This document shows positions 26,338 through 34,419 of a stretch of 64,000 bases of DNA, in pieces. The DNA comes from Nitrospirillum sp034653355 (lineage in GTDB: Bacteria > Pseudomonadota > Alphaproteobacteria > Azospirillales > Azospirillaceae), in NCBI RefSeq assembly GCF_034653355.1, contig NZ_JAYEER010000004.1, forward strand, positions 1,550,001 to 1,614,000, in the 5' to 3' direction. Positions within the stretch are counted from its first letter, which is position 1, and each line of letters begins with the position of its first letter. The position numbers were made by a program, and so were the translations under genes. The notes under the pieces are model-generated. The model worked only from the letters and a program-made list of their open reading frames with translations, ran no database searches and was not told the DNA's origin.

Positions 26338-26733
26338 CTATTCGGCGAAGGGCAGCTCCGGCCCCGACAGGTAGGTCGAGACGGTGTCGGAGACCTTGAC
26401 CTGCCCCCGGCCGGAGCGGTCCAGGTCCCAGGTGTAGGTCTTGCCGTCCGCCGTGGTCAGCGTGCCCTTGGCGAAGCACTGGGTCCAATCCAGCTCCTCC
26501 CGCCAGGCATGCTCCGTCACCTCCTTGGCCTTGGCGAACCAGCGCGTGGCCGCCTTGTCGCTCAGATGGAAACGGGCGCACCTCTCCCTGGTCTCGTCGC
26601 CGTCCAGCTTTTCCTGCCAGATGCCGGCCTGCTCGACATGCACCCGCGTGATGATGAAGGAGGTGGGCTTGGCCTGGGCCGAGGCCTGCGCGACCAGCAG
26701 CGCGAACAAGACGGCAAACGCCCGCCGCATCAT
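26338..26733 (-). CDS. Secreted hypothetical protein coupled to fliJ
   Basis: A 131-residue protein with a clear signal peptide (about 1-19, cleavage near ASAQA), so it is probably periplasmic. The mature part has two cysteines (in ERCARF and TQCFAK), a strand-rich end (GKTYTWDLDRSGRGQVK) and no recognisable domain. Its ATG overlaps the fliJ stop (ATGA), and it is the last gene of a fliI-fliJ unit. Co-translation with fliJ suggests a role in motility or export, but function is unknown. Confidence 0.75.
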   Translation of the reverse strand: MMRRAFAVLFALLVAQASAQAKPTSFIITRVHVEQAGIWQEKLDGDETRERCARFHLSDKAATRWFAKAKEVTEHAWREELDWTQCFAKGTLTTADGKTYTWDLDRSGRGQVKVSDTVSTYLSGPELPFAE

Positions 26734-27167
26734 TCCTCCCCCATCCCGCCCTCTTCCTGCTGGCGCAAGTGGCGCTGGGCGGCGACCTCATCCAGCATCA
26801 TGGCCTCCTTGCGGGCCAGTTCCGCCTTCTCCTTGCGGATGCGCTCCTCCTCCGCCAGTTCGAAGCGCTTCAGCTCCTGGAAGGCCTGGGCCAGGTCATC
26901 CTCCGCCCGCCGCATGGCGATCATCAACTGCTGGCGCGCCGTCTCCATGGCGTTGCGGCGCAGCTTGATCTGGGGAAGGTAGCTGGCGAACGCCATCGCC
27001 ATGTCGACGGAGGTGCCGGACAGCTGGCGCTCCATCTCCACCTGCGCCTCGAACTGCTGACGTTCCAGGGTCAGCCGATCCTCCTGGTCACGCAGTTGGG
27101 TCAGGTAGCGCCGCTTGTCGTCCACTTGGTTCTTGTGCAGCCGGATCAGGGCCTTCAGGCTTTTCAT
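26730..27167 (-). CDS. fliJ: Flagellar export chaperone FliJ
   Basis: A 145-residue, almost entirely charged and helical protein expected to form the antiparallel coiled coil of FliJ. FliJ inserts into the FliI hexamer and connects it to FlhA during flagellar export. The N-terminal MKSLKALIRLHKNQVDDKRR and the Glu/Arg/Gln-rich heptads are typical. Sequence identity in this family is low, so the call depends largely on position: it begins 25 bases after fliI on the same strand. Confidence 0.88.
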   Translation of the reverse strand: MKSLKALIRLHKNQVDDKRRYLTQLRDQEDRLTLERQQFEAQVEMERQLSGTSVDMAMAFASYLPQIKLRRNAMETARQQLMIAMRRAEDDLAQAFQELKRFELAEEERIRKEKAELARKEAMMLDEVAAQRHLRQQEEGGMGEE

Positions 27168-27191
27168 GGGTTAGGGTGATCCCGGTTCGGC

Positions 27192-28529
27192 TCAGACGGG
27201 CCAGCTGGCGCCGTTCAGGATGGCCTGCAGCTGCGCGTAACCGGTGGCGAGGTCGCTGCGTTCATGCCGGCCCTGGCGCAGGAATCCCTCGATATGGGGG
27301 TTCAGCTCGATGGCGCGATCCACCTGCGGGTCGCTGCCCCGGCGATAGGCGCCCAGGCGGATCATCTCCTCCATGTCGCTGTAGGAGGACATCAGCCGGC
27401 GGGCGGCGATGACCAGCGCGTTCTCCTCATCCGTGTTGCAGTCCGGCATGGTGCGCGAGACGCTGCGCAGGATGTTGATGGCGGGATAGCGCCCGCGCTC
27501 GCCGATGCGGCGTTCCATGACGATGTGGCCGTCCAGGATGCCGCGCACGGCGTCGGCGATGGGCTCGTTATGGTCGTCGCCGTCCACCAGCACGGTGAAC
27601 AGGCCGGTGATGGTGCCGTCGCCCGCCCCCGGCCCCGCCCGTTCCAGCAGGCGCGGCAGCTCGGCGAACACCGTGGGCGGATAGCCCTTGGTGGTGGGCG
27701 GCTCGCCGGCGGACAGGCCGATCTCGCGCTGGGCCATGGCGAAGCGGGTGACGCTGTCCATCATGCACAGCACGTCCTGGCCCTGATCGCGGAAATGCTC
27801 CGCCACCGCGAAGGTCATGTAGGCGGCCTGGCGGCGCATCAGCGGCGGCTCGTCGCTGGTGGCCACCACCACCACGCTGCGCGACAGGCCTTCCTCGCCC
27901 AGGTCGTCCTCGATGAACTCCTGCACCTCGCGGCCGCGTTCGCCGATCAGACCGATGACGGTGACGGAGGCGGCTGTGTAGCGCGCCAGCATGGACATCA
28001 GCACCGACTTGCCCACGCCGGAACCGGCGAAGATGCCCATGCGCTGTCCGCGGCAGCAGGACAGGAAGGTGTTGATGGAGCGCACGCCCAGGTCGATCTT
28101 CTCCCCCACCCGCTTGCGGGTGCTGGCTTGGGGCGGGGCCGCCTTGATGGGGTTGCCCACAGGGCCCAGAGGCAGGGGCCCCTTGCCGTCCAGCGGTTCG
28201 CCCAGGGCGTTGATCACCCGCCCCAGCCAAGCCGGCGTGGGGTGGATCTCGGGCTGGCCCTCGCTCACCTCGGCACGGCAGCCCAGGCCGATGTCCTCCA
28301 GCGTGCCATAGGGCAGCAGCAGGGCCTTGCCGTTGCGGAAGCCCACCACCTCGCACGGCACGGGCCGTCCCCCGCGCGAGATGACGCGGCACCGTCCGCC
28401 GATGGACAGGCGGCGTTCCACGCCGCCCACCTCCACCAGCATGCCCAGCACCGACGTGACCCGTCCGAAGATCTTGAAGGGGGCGAGCGCCTCGATCTCG
28501 GGGATCAGGATGTTGGGGTCGTACATCAT
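27192..28529 (-). CDS. fliI: Flagellum-specific ATPase FliI
   Basis: A 445-residue ATPase of the F1-beta/type III secretion family that energises flagellar protein export. The P-loop is in GIFAGSGVGKSVL, the Walker B region in DVLCMMDSVTRFAMAQREIGLS, and the family signature (PPTTKGYPPTVFAELPRLLER) follows. The frame is open to 28622, but the ATG at 28529 starts the conserved N-terminus MMYDPN and has an AGAGGCAGG ribosome-binding site, so it is chosen. fliI leads the unit fliI-fliJ-hypothetical and is divergent from ctrA; CtrA-like half-sites lie between them. Confidence 0.95.
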   Translation of the reverse strand: MMYDPNILIPEIEALAPFKIFGRVTSVLGMLVEVGGVERRLSIGGRCRVISRGGRPVPCEVVGFRNGKALLLPYGTLEDIGLGCRAEVSEGQPEIHPTPAWLGRVINALGEPLDGKGPLPLGPVGNPIKAAPPQASTRKRVGEKIDLGVRSINTFLSCCRGQRMGIFAGSGVGKSVLMSMLARYTAASVTVIGLIGERGREVQEFIEDDLGEEGLSRSVVVVATSDEPPLMRRQAAYMTFAVAEHFRDQGQDVLCMMDSVTRFAMAQREIGLSAGEPPTTKGYPPTVFAELPRLLERAGPGAGDGTITGLFTVLVDGDDHNEPIADAVRGILDGHIVMERRIGERGRYPAINILRSVSRTMPDCNTDEENALVIAARRLMSSYSDMEEMIRLGAYRRGSDPQVDRAIELNPHIEGFLRQGRHERSDLATGYAQLQAILNGASWPV

Positions 28530-28677
28530 CGCCTGCCTCTCACGCCCAAAAACCGCTGTTATCAAGCCACTACGCCCCGAACCGCTCCGGCCGGCGAGCC
28601 TGTTCCGGAGGGGTGCCCACAACGGGTGGGATAGCTAAAGGATAGCCTTACCCGCGTAGCATAATGCCGCGGCATCT

Positions 28678-28701
28678 GTTAACCTAGTCGGCAGTTAACC
28701 T
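28678..28701 (+). promoter_or_regulatory. Two direct TTAACC half-sites between fliI and ctrA
   Basis: GTTAACCT occurs twice in the same orientation (28678-28685 and 28694-28701), 16 bases apart, 43-66 bases before the ctrA start. TTAACC matches the CtrA half-site, so autoregulation of ctrA and control of fliI are plausible. Confidence 0.5.
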
Positions 28702-28743
28702 CCCCGCTCCCTTGAGACTACACCCCTTTCAAGGAAGACGCCC

Positions 28744-29448
28744 ATGAGAGTACTGGTCGTAGAAGACGATCCGTCGATGGCCAAGAGCATTCAATTGATG
28801 CTCAAATCCGAAGGGTTCATCGTTGACATAACCGATCTTGGCGAAGACGGCCTGGAGATCGGCAAGCTGTATGACTACGACATCATCATCCTGGATCTGA
28901 TGCTGCCCGACATCGACGGGTACGAGGTGCTGCGGCGCCTGCGCTCGGCCCGGGTGACCACGCCCATCCTGATCCTCTCCGGCCTGACGGAGCTGGACGC
29001 CAAGCTGAAGGGCCTGGGCTTCGGTGCCGACGACTACTTGACCAAGCCCTTCGACAAGCGCGAACTGTTGGCCCGCATGCAGGCCATCGTCCGCCGCAGC
29101 AAGGGTCATTCGGAAAGCGTCATCCGCACCGGCGCGCTGACCGTGAACCTCGACACCCGCTCGGTCGAGGTGGCGGGCCAGCCCCTGCACCTGACGGGCA
29201 AGGAATACGGCATCCTGGAGCTGCTGTCCCTGCGCAAGGGCACCACCCTGACCAAGGAGATGTTCCTGAACCATCTCTATGGCGGCATGGATGAGCCGGA
29301 ACTGAAGATCATCGACGTCTTCGTCTGCAAGCTGCGCAAGAAGCTGGCGCAGGCGACGGATGGCGGCAACTACATCGAAACCGTCTGGGGCCGCGGCTAC
29401 GTCCTGCGCGATCCCAACGAAGCCCGGCAGCAGGCCGCCGCCAGTTAG
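28744..29448 (+). CDS. ctrA: Cell-cycle response regulator CtrA
   Basis: A 234-residue OmpR-type response regulator. The receiver domain has the acidic pocket Glu7/Asp8/Asp9, phospho-acceptor Asp51 (IIILDLMLPDIDGYEVL) and Lys in LTKPFDKREL. The DNA-binding winged helix includes KEYGILELLSLRKGTTLTKEMF and KIIDVFVCKLRKKL, which are highly specific for CtrA. In alphaproteobacteria CtrA controls flagellar, chemotaxis and cell-cycle genes; in Rhodospirillales it mainly controls motility and is often not essential. The C-terminus ends in a short Ala-rich tail. The start follows TTTCAAGGAAG. A strong terminator follows. Confidence 0.97.
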   Translation: MRVLVVEDDPSMAKSIQLMLKSEGFIVDITDLGEDGLEIGKLYDYDIIILDLMLPDIDGYEVLRRLRSARVTTPILILSGLTELDAKLKGLGFGADDYLTKPFDKRELLARMQAIVRRSKGHSESVIRTGALTVNLDTRSVEVAGQPLHLTGKEYGILELLSLRKGTTLTKEMFLNHLYGGMDEPELKIIDVFVCKLRKKLAQATDGGNYIETVWGRGYVLRDPNEARQQAAAS

Positions 29449-29472
29449 CCCGCTAACGGTTCCAAATTCCAA

Positions 29473-29515
29473 AAGGCCGCGTGCCGCCTGACCAGGCCAC
29501 GCGGCCTTGTTTTTT
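29473..29515 (+). terminator. Intrinsic terminator of ctrA
   Basis: AAGGCCGCGTG (29473-29483) pairs perfectly with CACGCGGCCTT (29498-29508), followed by G and six T. It begins 25 bases after the ctrA stop. Confidence 0.92.
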
Positions 29516-29523
29516 GATCGGCC

Positions 29524-29646
29524 GCATGAGCTTTAGCTTATGCCGTAGACCGCGACCGCGGTCGCCGGAACTTTCCGGAAAGCGTAGCGGACTGGAAAGT
29601 GAGGATAGCCAAGGCCACGGACATGGCCGCCCGGCGCTTGAGGGCG
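29524..29646 (+). repeat. Convergent-gene repeat, copy b
   Basis: The first hairpin GCATGAGC-TTTA-GCTTATGC is at 29524-29543, then CGTAGACCGCGACCGCG, a second hairpin CCGGAA-CT-TTCCGG (29565-29578), TAGCGGACTGGAAA, GAGGATAGCCAAG (29601-29613) and a third hairpin GGCCA-CGGACA-TGGCC (29613-29628), ending in GGCGCTTGAGGG. It lies between the ctrA terminator and the convergent acylphosphatase gene. It aligns over its whole length with copies a and c, with compensating changes in the stems. Confidence 0.7.
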
Positions 29647-29648
29647 CA

Positions 29649-29942
29649 CTAAACACTCGGCAGCTTGTGAAAGCCCGTCGCGCCCGGATCGGTGCCGGGC
29701 GACGCGTCCACATTGGTCACCCGAGCATGGGTCGGGCCCCGGCGGCATCGGGTCACCATGTCGGCCACGGCGGTGGACGCGCCGGCGAACAGGGCTTCCA
29801 CCGTGCCGTCGTTCCGGTTCCGCACCCACCCGTCCAAGCCCAGTTCCAGCGCCTGCTCCACCGTCCAGTTGCGGTAGAAGACGCCCTGGACCCGGCCGCG
29901 CAGGATGACATGGATGGCTATGCGGTCAGCAGGCTCGACCAT
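29649..29942 (-). CDS. acyP: Acylphosphatase
   Basis: A 97-residue acylphosphatase, which hydrolyses the carboxyl-phosphate bond of small acyl phosphates. The phosphate-binding loop GRVQGVFYRNWT supplies the catalytic Arg, and GWVRNRNDGTVEALFAG supplies the catalytic Asn. The open frame extends to 30161, but the ATG at 29942 has GGAG six bases upstream and gives a normal family length; ATG 29954 is an alternative. It is divergent from the signal peptidase gene and convergent with ctrA, with repeat copy b between them. Confidence 0.92.
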   Translation of the reverse strand: MVEPADRIAIHVILRGRVQGVFYRNWTVEQALELGLDGWVRNRNDGTVEALFAGASTAVADMVTRCRRGPTHARVTNVDASPGTDPGATGFHKLPSV

Positions 29943-30126
29943 CACCGGCTCCATCGGCGAAGTATCAAAGTGGTCAAGGATATAGCGCCACCGGCCGTCC
30001 GGTGCCAACGGTCGGGGCGATGTCCGGTTCCGATACGGCAACGGCGGGATGGACAAGGCTGGTCGGCCTTCGGCATCATCGCCGGCGACGGCCTGACGGG
30101 CCTGCAACCAAGTGGGGAAGGAAGCG

Positions 30127-30882
30127 ATGCGGCGCGCGGTACTGGAATGGGGTCGCTTCATCCTGATTTGGGGCGTCTGCGTCCTGTCGTTCCGGGCCTT
30201 CGCCTTCGGCAGCTATTACGTCCCGTCGGAAAGCATGCTGCCGACCCTGGCGGTGGGCGATCATTTCATCGCCGCCAAATACGCCTACGGCTACAGCCGC
30301 CATTCGCCGGACATCACCCTGCCGGAAGGCTTCATTCCCACCGCCGATGGCCGCCTGCTGGCTCACCTGCCCCAGCGGGGCGACATCGTCGTGCTGAAGC
30401 CGGAAGGGGCGCCGGAGGCCCTGGTGAAGCGGGTCATCGGCCTGCCGGGCGACACGGTGCAGATCGCCCATGGGCGGCTGGTGCTGAACGGCCAGGTGAT
30501 CAGCCGGCATGAGACGGGCGCCTACGATTATCGCGACGATCACGGCCGTACCGTGCATGTGACGGAATATGTGGAGGACCTGCCGGCCACCGACGGCAGC
30601 CTGGCCCGCCACGCCGTCCTGCAGCGCAGCGATGAAGGTCCGGCCGACAACACCGGCGTCTACACCGTGCCCGCCGGCCATGTCTTCCTGATGGGTGACA
30701 ATCGCGACAACAGTCAGGACAGCCGCTTTCCCTATCCCGACCTGGGGTTCGTGCCGCTGGACCGGGTGATCGCCCGAGCGCAGTTCACCGCCTACACCAA
30801 CCACTTCTGCAAGGCCGAGGGCGACCTGACCTGCCCCGGCGGCGACTGGACCAGCCGCTTCGGCCGTGGCCTGAAGCCCTGA
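30127..30882 (+). CDS. lepB: Signal peptidase I
   Basis: A 251-residue type I signal peptidase that cleaves signal peptides from exported proteins on the outer face of the inner membrane. One N-terminal membrane segment (about 11-28) is followed by box B (PSESMLPTL) with nucleophile Ser36, box D (VKRVIGLPGD) with the general base Lys101, and box E (MGDNRDNSQDSR). The ATG at 30127 follows GGGGAAGGAAG; a GTG at 30112 is in frame but lies on that site. It is followed by the TPR/methyltransferase gene after 34 bases. A second lepB probably exists elsewhere with the usual rnc-era locus; this is inference. Confidence 0.94.
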   Translation: MRRAVLEWGRFILIWGVCVLSFRAFAFGSYYVPSESMLPTLAVGDHFIAAKYAYGYSRHSPDITLPEGFIPTADGRLLAHLPQRGDIVVLKPEGAPEALVKRVIGLPGDTVQIAHGRLVLNGQVISRHETGAYDYRDDHGRTVHVTEYVEDLPATDGSLARHAVLQRSDEGPADNTGVYTVPAGHVFLMGDNRDNSQDSRFPYPDLGFVPLDRVIARAQFTAYTNHFCKAEGDLTCPGGDWTSRFGRGLKP

Positions 30883-30916
30883 CCCCTCCCCCCTTTTTCA
30901 GGAACCGCCTGCCCCC

Positions 30917-32275
30917 ATGGCCAAGCCTCCCAAGCCGCCAGCCGGCCCCACCATCCCCGCCGAGGAACTGTTCGCCCAGGGGGTGGAGCACCAGAACCAG
31001 GGCCGCTGGGCGGAAGCGGAGGCCGTGTACCGCGAGGTCGCCCGCATGCTGCCGCGGGCCTCGGCCGTGCACTGGAACCTGGGCACCGTGCGCAAGCACC
31101 TGGGCCAGTGGAAAGAGGCGCTGGACGCCTTCCGCAAAGCCGTCAGCCTGGACCCGACCTGGCGCGGCCGTGATTTCAACATCGGCCTCTGCCATCAGAA
31201 GCTGGGCCACACCAACGAGGCGGCGGAGAGCTTCGCCCGCGCCGTGGCGGCGGAACCGGACGATCCCATCAACCGCTTCAACCTGGCGGCGGCCTTGCGC
31301 GACCTGGGCCGCCTGGCCGAGGCGGTGGTGCACACCGAGACGGCGCTGGAGCTGAAGCCGGACTTCATCGAGGCGGAACTGCAACTGGCCAAGCTGCGCA
31401 CCGCCCTGACGCCGCGCTGGCATGTGCCGATGATGAACGACGTCGAGCGCAACGCGGCCTATGAGGCGGCCCTCACCGCCGCCGTGCGCCCCGGCGACAT
31501 CGTGTTGGAGATCGGCACCGGCTCCGGCCTCTTGGCCATGATGGCCGCCCGCGCCGGCGCCGCCCACGTCTATACCTGCGAGGCCGATCCCACCATCGCC
31601 GAAACGGCGCGCGCCATCATCGCCGCCAACGGCTATGCCGATCGCGTCACCGTCATCGCCAAACCGTCGGGCACGGTGACGGTGGGCAAGGATCTGCCGC
31701 GCCCGGCCGACCTGCTGGTCTCCGAGATCCTGTCCAGCGACCTGCTGTCGGAGCGGGTGCTGCCGGCGGTGCGCGACGCCAAGGACCGGCTGCTGACGCC
31801 CGAGGCGCGAATCATCCCCCAGGCCGGCGGCGTGCGCGCCCTGCTGGCCGAAAGCCGGGTGATGGAGCGCAGCTTCTTCGTGGAGGAGGCCTGCGGCTTC
31901 AACCTCGGCGACTTCAACCGCCTGGCCCCCCGTGCCGTCCGCCTGGACCGCATCGTGCCCTTCAAGCCGCTGTCCGCCCCCGTGCAGGCCCTGACCGTGG
32001 ACCTGGCCGATCCCCGGCCGGGACAAAGCTGGCGCAGCAGCCAAGCCGTGCCGGTGACCGCCGATGGCCGCTGCGTCGGCCTGCTGCAATGGATATGGCT
32101 GAGGCTGTGGGACGGCGTGGAGTTCGAGAACAGCCCCCTCACGCCCGCCGAGGCGTCGGGCTGGCAACCCGGCCTCTACCTGCCTCGCCACCCACTGGAC
32201 CTGATGGCGGGCGAGATGGTGGAGATCAACGCCTTCCACGACGGCCATAACGTCTGGCTCAGCCTCAAGCGCTGA
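30917..32275 (+). CDS. TPR-PRMT-like protein methyltransferase
   Basis: A 452-residue protein with about four tetratricopeptide repeats at residues 15-155 and a methyltransferase domain after it. The SAM-binding motif I is VLEIGTGSG (196-204). The segment WHVPMMNDVERNAAY (168-182) and the double-Glu loop SEILSSDLLSE (269-279) are hallmarks of PRMT7/PRMT9-like arginine methyltransferases. Human PRMT9 likewise carries N-terminal TPRs, so the architecture matches. A protein-arginine target is an inference; no substrate is known. It is probably co-transcribed with lepB, 34 bases upstream. Confidence 0.85.
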   Translation: MAKPPKPPAGPTIPAEELFAQGVEHQNQGRWAEAEAVYREVARMLPRASAVHWNLGTVRKHLGQWKEALDAFRKAVSLDPTWRGRDFNIGLCHQKLGHTNEAAESFARAVAAEPDDPINRFNLAAALRDLGRLAEAVVHTETALELKPDFIEAELQLAKLRTALTPRWHVPMMNDVERNAAYEAALTAAVRPGDIVLEIGTGSGLLAMMAARAGAAHVYTCEADPTIAETARAIIAANGYADRVTVIAKPSGTVTVGKDLPRPADLLVSEILSSDLLSERVLPAVRDAKDRLLTPEARIIPQAGGVRALLAESRVMERSFFVEEACGFNLGDFNRLAPRAVRLDRIVPFKPLSAPVQALTVDLADPRPGQSWRSSQAVPVTADGRCVGLLQWIWLRLWDGVEFENSPLTPAEASGWQPGLYLPRHPLDLMAGEMVEINAFHDGHNVWLSLKR

Positions 32276-32420
32276 CGGGAGTCAAATCACCAGGTGTCCG
32301 CGCCGGTTGGCGATGCCGATGGTGGCGTGGGTGCCAGACACGGGAAAGTCTTTCTTGTCACGATGCCCCAAATGGTGGAAGAAATCCCCAGAACAACGCG
32401 ATTAAGGGGAGCGATTTACG

Positions 32421-33941
32421 ATGGGAGCATTCGAGACGGCGACGGCGCGGCGGTCCTTGCTAAAAGGGCTGGGCGCCCTGGCGGTGGGAGCCAGTCTGCC
32501 AGCCAAGGCGCAGCAGTTGCTGGCAGACCCCGGCATAGAACTGCATCCTCTGCCCCGTGTGGTCAGCAAGGGGGCCTGGTCCGACCTGGCGCGGGCCATG
32601 AAGGGCGACTTGGTCTTGCCCAATGACGCTTATTTCAGCAACTACTCCCAGGTTAACAACCTGTCCTATTCCCAGCGTCCGGCGGCCATCGCCCGCTGCG
32701 AGACCGACGCGGACGTGAGTGCCTGCCTGAAATGGGCACAGAACACCAACACGCCCTTCGCCGTGCGGTCCGGTGGTCACAACTACGCCGGCTTCTCCAC
32801 CACCTCCGGTCTGCTGGTCGACATGTCGCCCATGGCCAAGATCAAGGCGGACGGCGACCGCGTCATCATCGGCGGCGGCGCCATCAACGTGGCGGTCTAC
32901 CGGGCGCTCGAGCGCATGGGCCGCACTATCACCCACGGCCGGTGTGAAGGCGTGGGCGCCGCCGGTTTCCTGCTGGGCGGCGGCATCGGCTTCAACATGC
33001 GACTTTACGGCATCGGGTCGGATCTGCTGCGCTCCACCGACCTGATACTGGCCAATGGCGAGAAGGTGACGGCCAGCGCCACCGAGCACGCCAAGCTGTT
33101 GTGGGCCTGCCAAGGCGGCGGCGGCGGCAATTTCGGCGTTAACACCAGCTTCACCCTCCAGACCTTCCCGGTCAGCACCGTCACGGTGTTCATCCTGAAC
33201 TGGAGCAAAAACCAGGAACGGGTGTTGTATGACCTGCTGCACCGCCTGCAAGAGGCGCCCCCCGGCTTTGGCTGCAAAATCTCCGTCACCCCCCCGACGC
33301 CGGAGCAGCGGGCCCAGGGCGACGACATCGTCATCTCCGTCATGGGACAGGCTCACCGGGGCACTCCCCCCTTGAAGGAGTTGTTCGGCACCCTGCTGGA
33401 ACAGGCGGATCCGAAGCGCAAGATTGAAATCGACGTGCCCTATTGGGAGGCGCAGGACATTTTGGCGGAAGAGGCCTTCCCCTATTTTTACCGGGAGCAG
33501 TCCGTCTTCCTGAAGACGGAGAACCTGACAGAAAAGGCGGTGGCCGATATGATCGCCACGGCCCGGGCCATGCCCGGCACCAGCCTGCCGTCTTCCTTCA
33601 AGTTCTTCCAGGTGGGCGGGGAAGTGAATAAGCTGAAGCCCACCGACACGGCCTTTGTCCACCGCGGTTTCGACTGGCTGTTCTCCAGCGAGGTCAACTG
33701 GTGGGAACTGCGCGATCCGCCCAGCCTGGTGTCGGACAACCTAGTCTGGCAGCAGCAGTTCTATGACAAGGTGCGCCGGCTCACCCCCTTGGGGGGCGCG
33801 TACCAGAACTTCCCGGACCCGGCGCTGAGGGATTGGCAAGGCGCCTATTACGCGGAGAACTACCGGGACCTGCAGAAGGTGAAGGCGGAAGTCGACCCGG
33901 GTTCGCTGTTCACCTTCGCCCAGGCGATCAAGCCGGCCTGA
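32421..33941 (+). CDS. Tat-exported FAD-binding oxidoreductase (berberine-bridge type)
   Basis: A 506-residue flavoprotein. The N-terminus TARRSLLKGLG is a twin-arginine export signal (Arg10-Arg11), with a hydrophobic core to about residue 30. The PCMH-type FAD domain has RSGGHNYAG with His120 and GRCEGVGAAG with Cys175; this pair is used for bicovalent FAD attachment in berberine-bridge and gluco-oligosaccharide oxidases. The C-terminal BBE motif is present as GAYQNFPDPALRDWQGAYYAENY. The likely substrate is a sugar, alcohol or aromatic compound, not determinable here. The start has GGGGAGCG upstream. Confidence 0.9.
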   Translation: MGAFETATARRSLLKGLGALAVGASLPAKAQQLLADPGIELHPLPRVVSKGAWSDLARAMKGDLVLPNDAYFSNYSQVNNLSYSQRPAAIARCETDADVSACLKWAQNTNTPFAVRSGGHNYAGFSTTSGLLVDMSPMAKIKADGDRVIIGGGAINVAVYRALERMGRTITHGRCEGVGAAGFLLGGGIGFNMRLYGIGSDLLRSTDLILANGEKVTASATEHAKLLWACQGGGGGNFGVNTSFTLQTFPVSTVTVFILNWSKNQERVLYDLLHRLQEAPPGFGCKISVTPPTPEQRAQGDDIVISVMGQAHRGTPPLKELFGTLLEQADPKRKIEIDVPYWEAQDILAEEAFPYFYREQSVFLKTENLTEKAVADMIATARAMPGTSLPSSFKFFQVGGEVNKLKPTDTAFVHRGFDWLFSSEVNWWELRDPPSLVSDNLVWQQQFYDKVRRLTPLGGAYQNFPDPALRDWQGAYYAENYRDLQKVKAEVDPGSLFTFAQAIKPA

Positions 33942-33965
33942 TCCAGGGCAAAGCATCCCGGACAC

Positions 33966-34002
33966 GGCGCCAGGGGAACGGAGTGCCCATACCCCTGGCG
34001 CC
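33966..34002. terminator. 11-bp perfect hairpin between convergent genes
   Basis: GGCGCCAGGGG (33966-33976) pairs exactly with CCCCTGGCGCC (33992-34002). It lies between the stops of the FAD oxidoreductase and the SCP2 gene and could act on both strands, but it lacks a T-run. Confidence 0.5.
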
Positions 34003-34020
34003 GCCCGAAGGCGGAACTAC

Positions 34021-34320
34021 TCAATCATCCAGCATGCCGGCCAACTTCAGGGCCACGCCCATGTCGCCCTGGACCTTCAGCTTGCCGAAGGTGAAGGCCA
34101 GGGTGGGGCTGAGCTTGCCTTCGCTGAGCTTCACGAAGTCGGCCAGCGAGATCTTCAGGGTGGTGTTCACATCCACCGGGTCGCGCGACACGGTGGGCAC
34201 CTTGGTCGCGTCCAGGAACAGCGCCCCGTCGGTGCCGAAGTCGAACTTCACCTTGGCGCCCAAGCCGGTGAACTGGGAAAGCGAGGCGCGCATCTTGGCT
34301 TCAAGCTGATCGAAGGTCAT
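34021..34320 (-). CDS. SCP2 sterol-binding domain protein
   Basis: A 99-residue protein consisting of a single SCP2 (sterol carrier protein 2) lipid-binding domain: the N-terminal helix MTFDQLEAKMRA, a strand region GAKVKFDFGTDGALFLDA, DVNTTLKISLADFVKLSEGKLSPTLAF and the closing KLKVQGDMGVALKLAGML. In bacteria such proteins bind lipids or fatty acyl groups; the ligand is unknown. The frame is open to 34398, but ATG 34320 begins the domain. It is downstream of the ATP12 gene on the same strand, about 100 bases away. Confidence 0.88.
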   Translation of the reverse strand: MTFDQLEAKMRASLSQFTGLGAKVKFDFGTDGALFLDATKVPTVSRDPVDVNTTLKISLADFVKLSEGKLSPTLAFTFGKLKVQGDMGVALKLAGMLDD

Positions 34321-34419
34321 GGGGGAACGGGTCCTTGATATGCGGGGCCGAGCGGTTGTTGCACTGCATATAAGGGGGCGCCGCGCGCCCAGTTCCAATG
34401 TTTTCTGCCGCCCCCCGGC

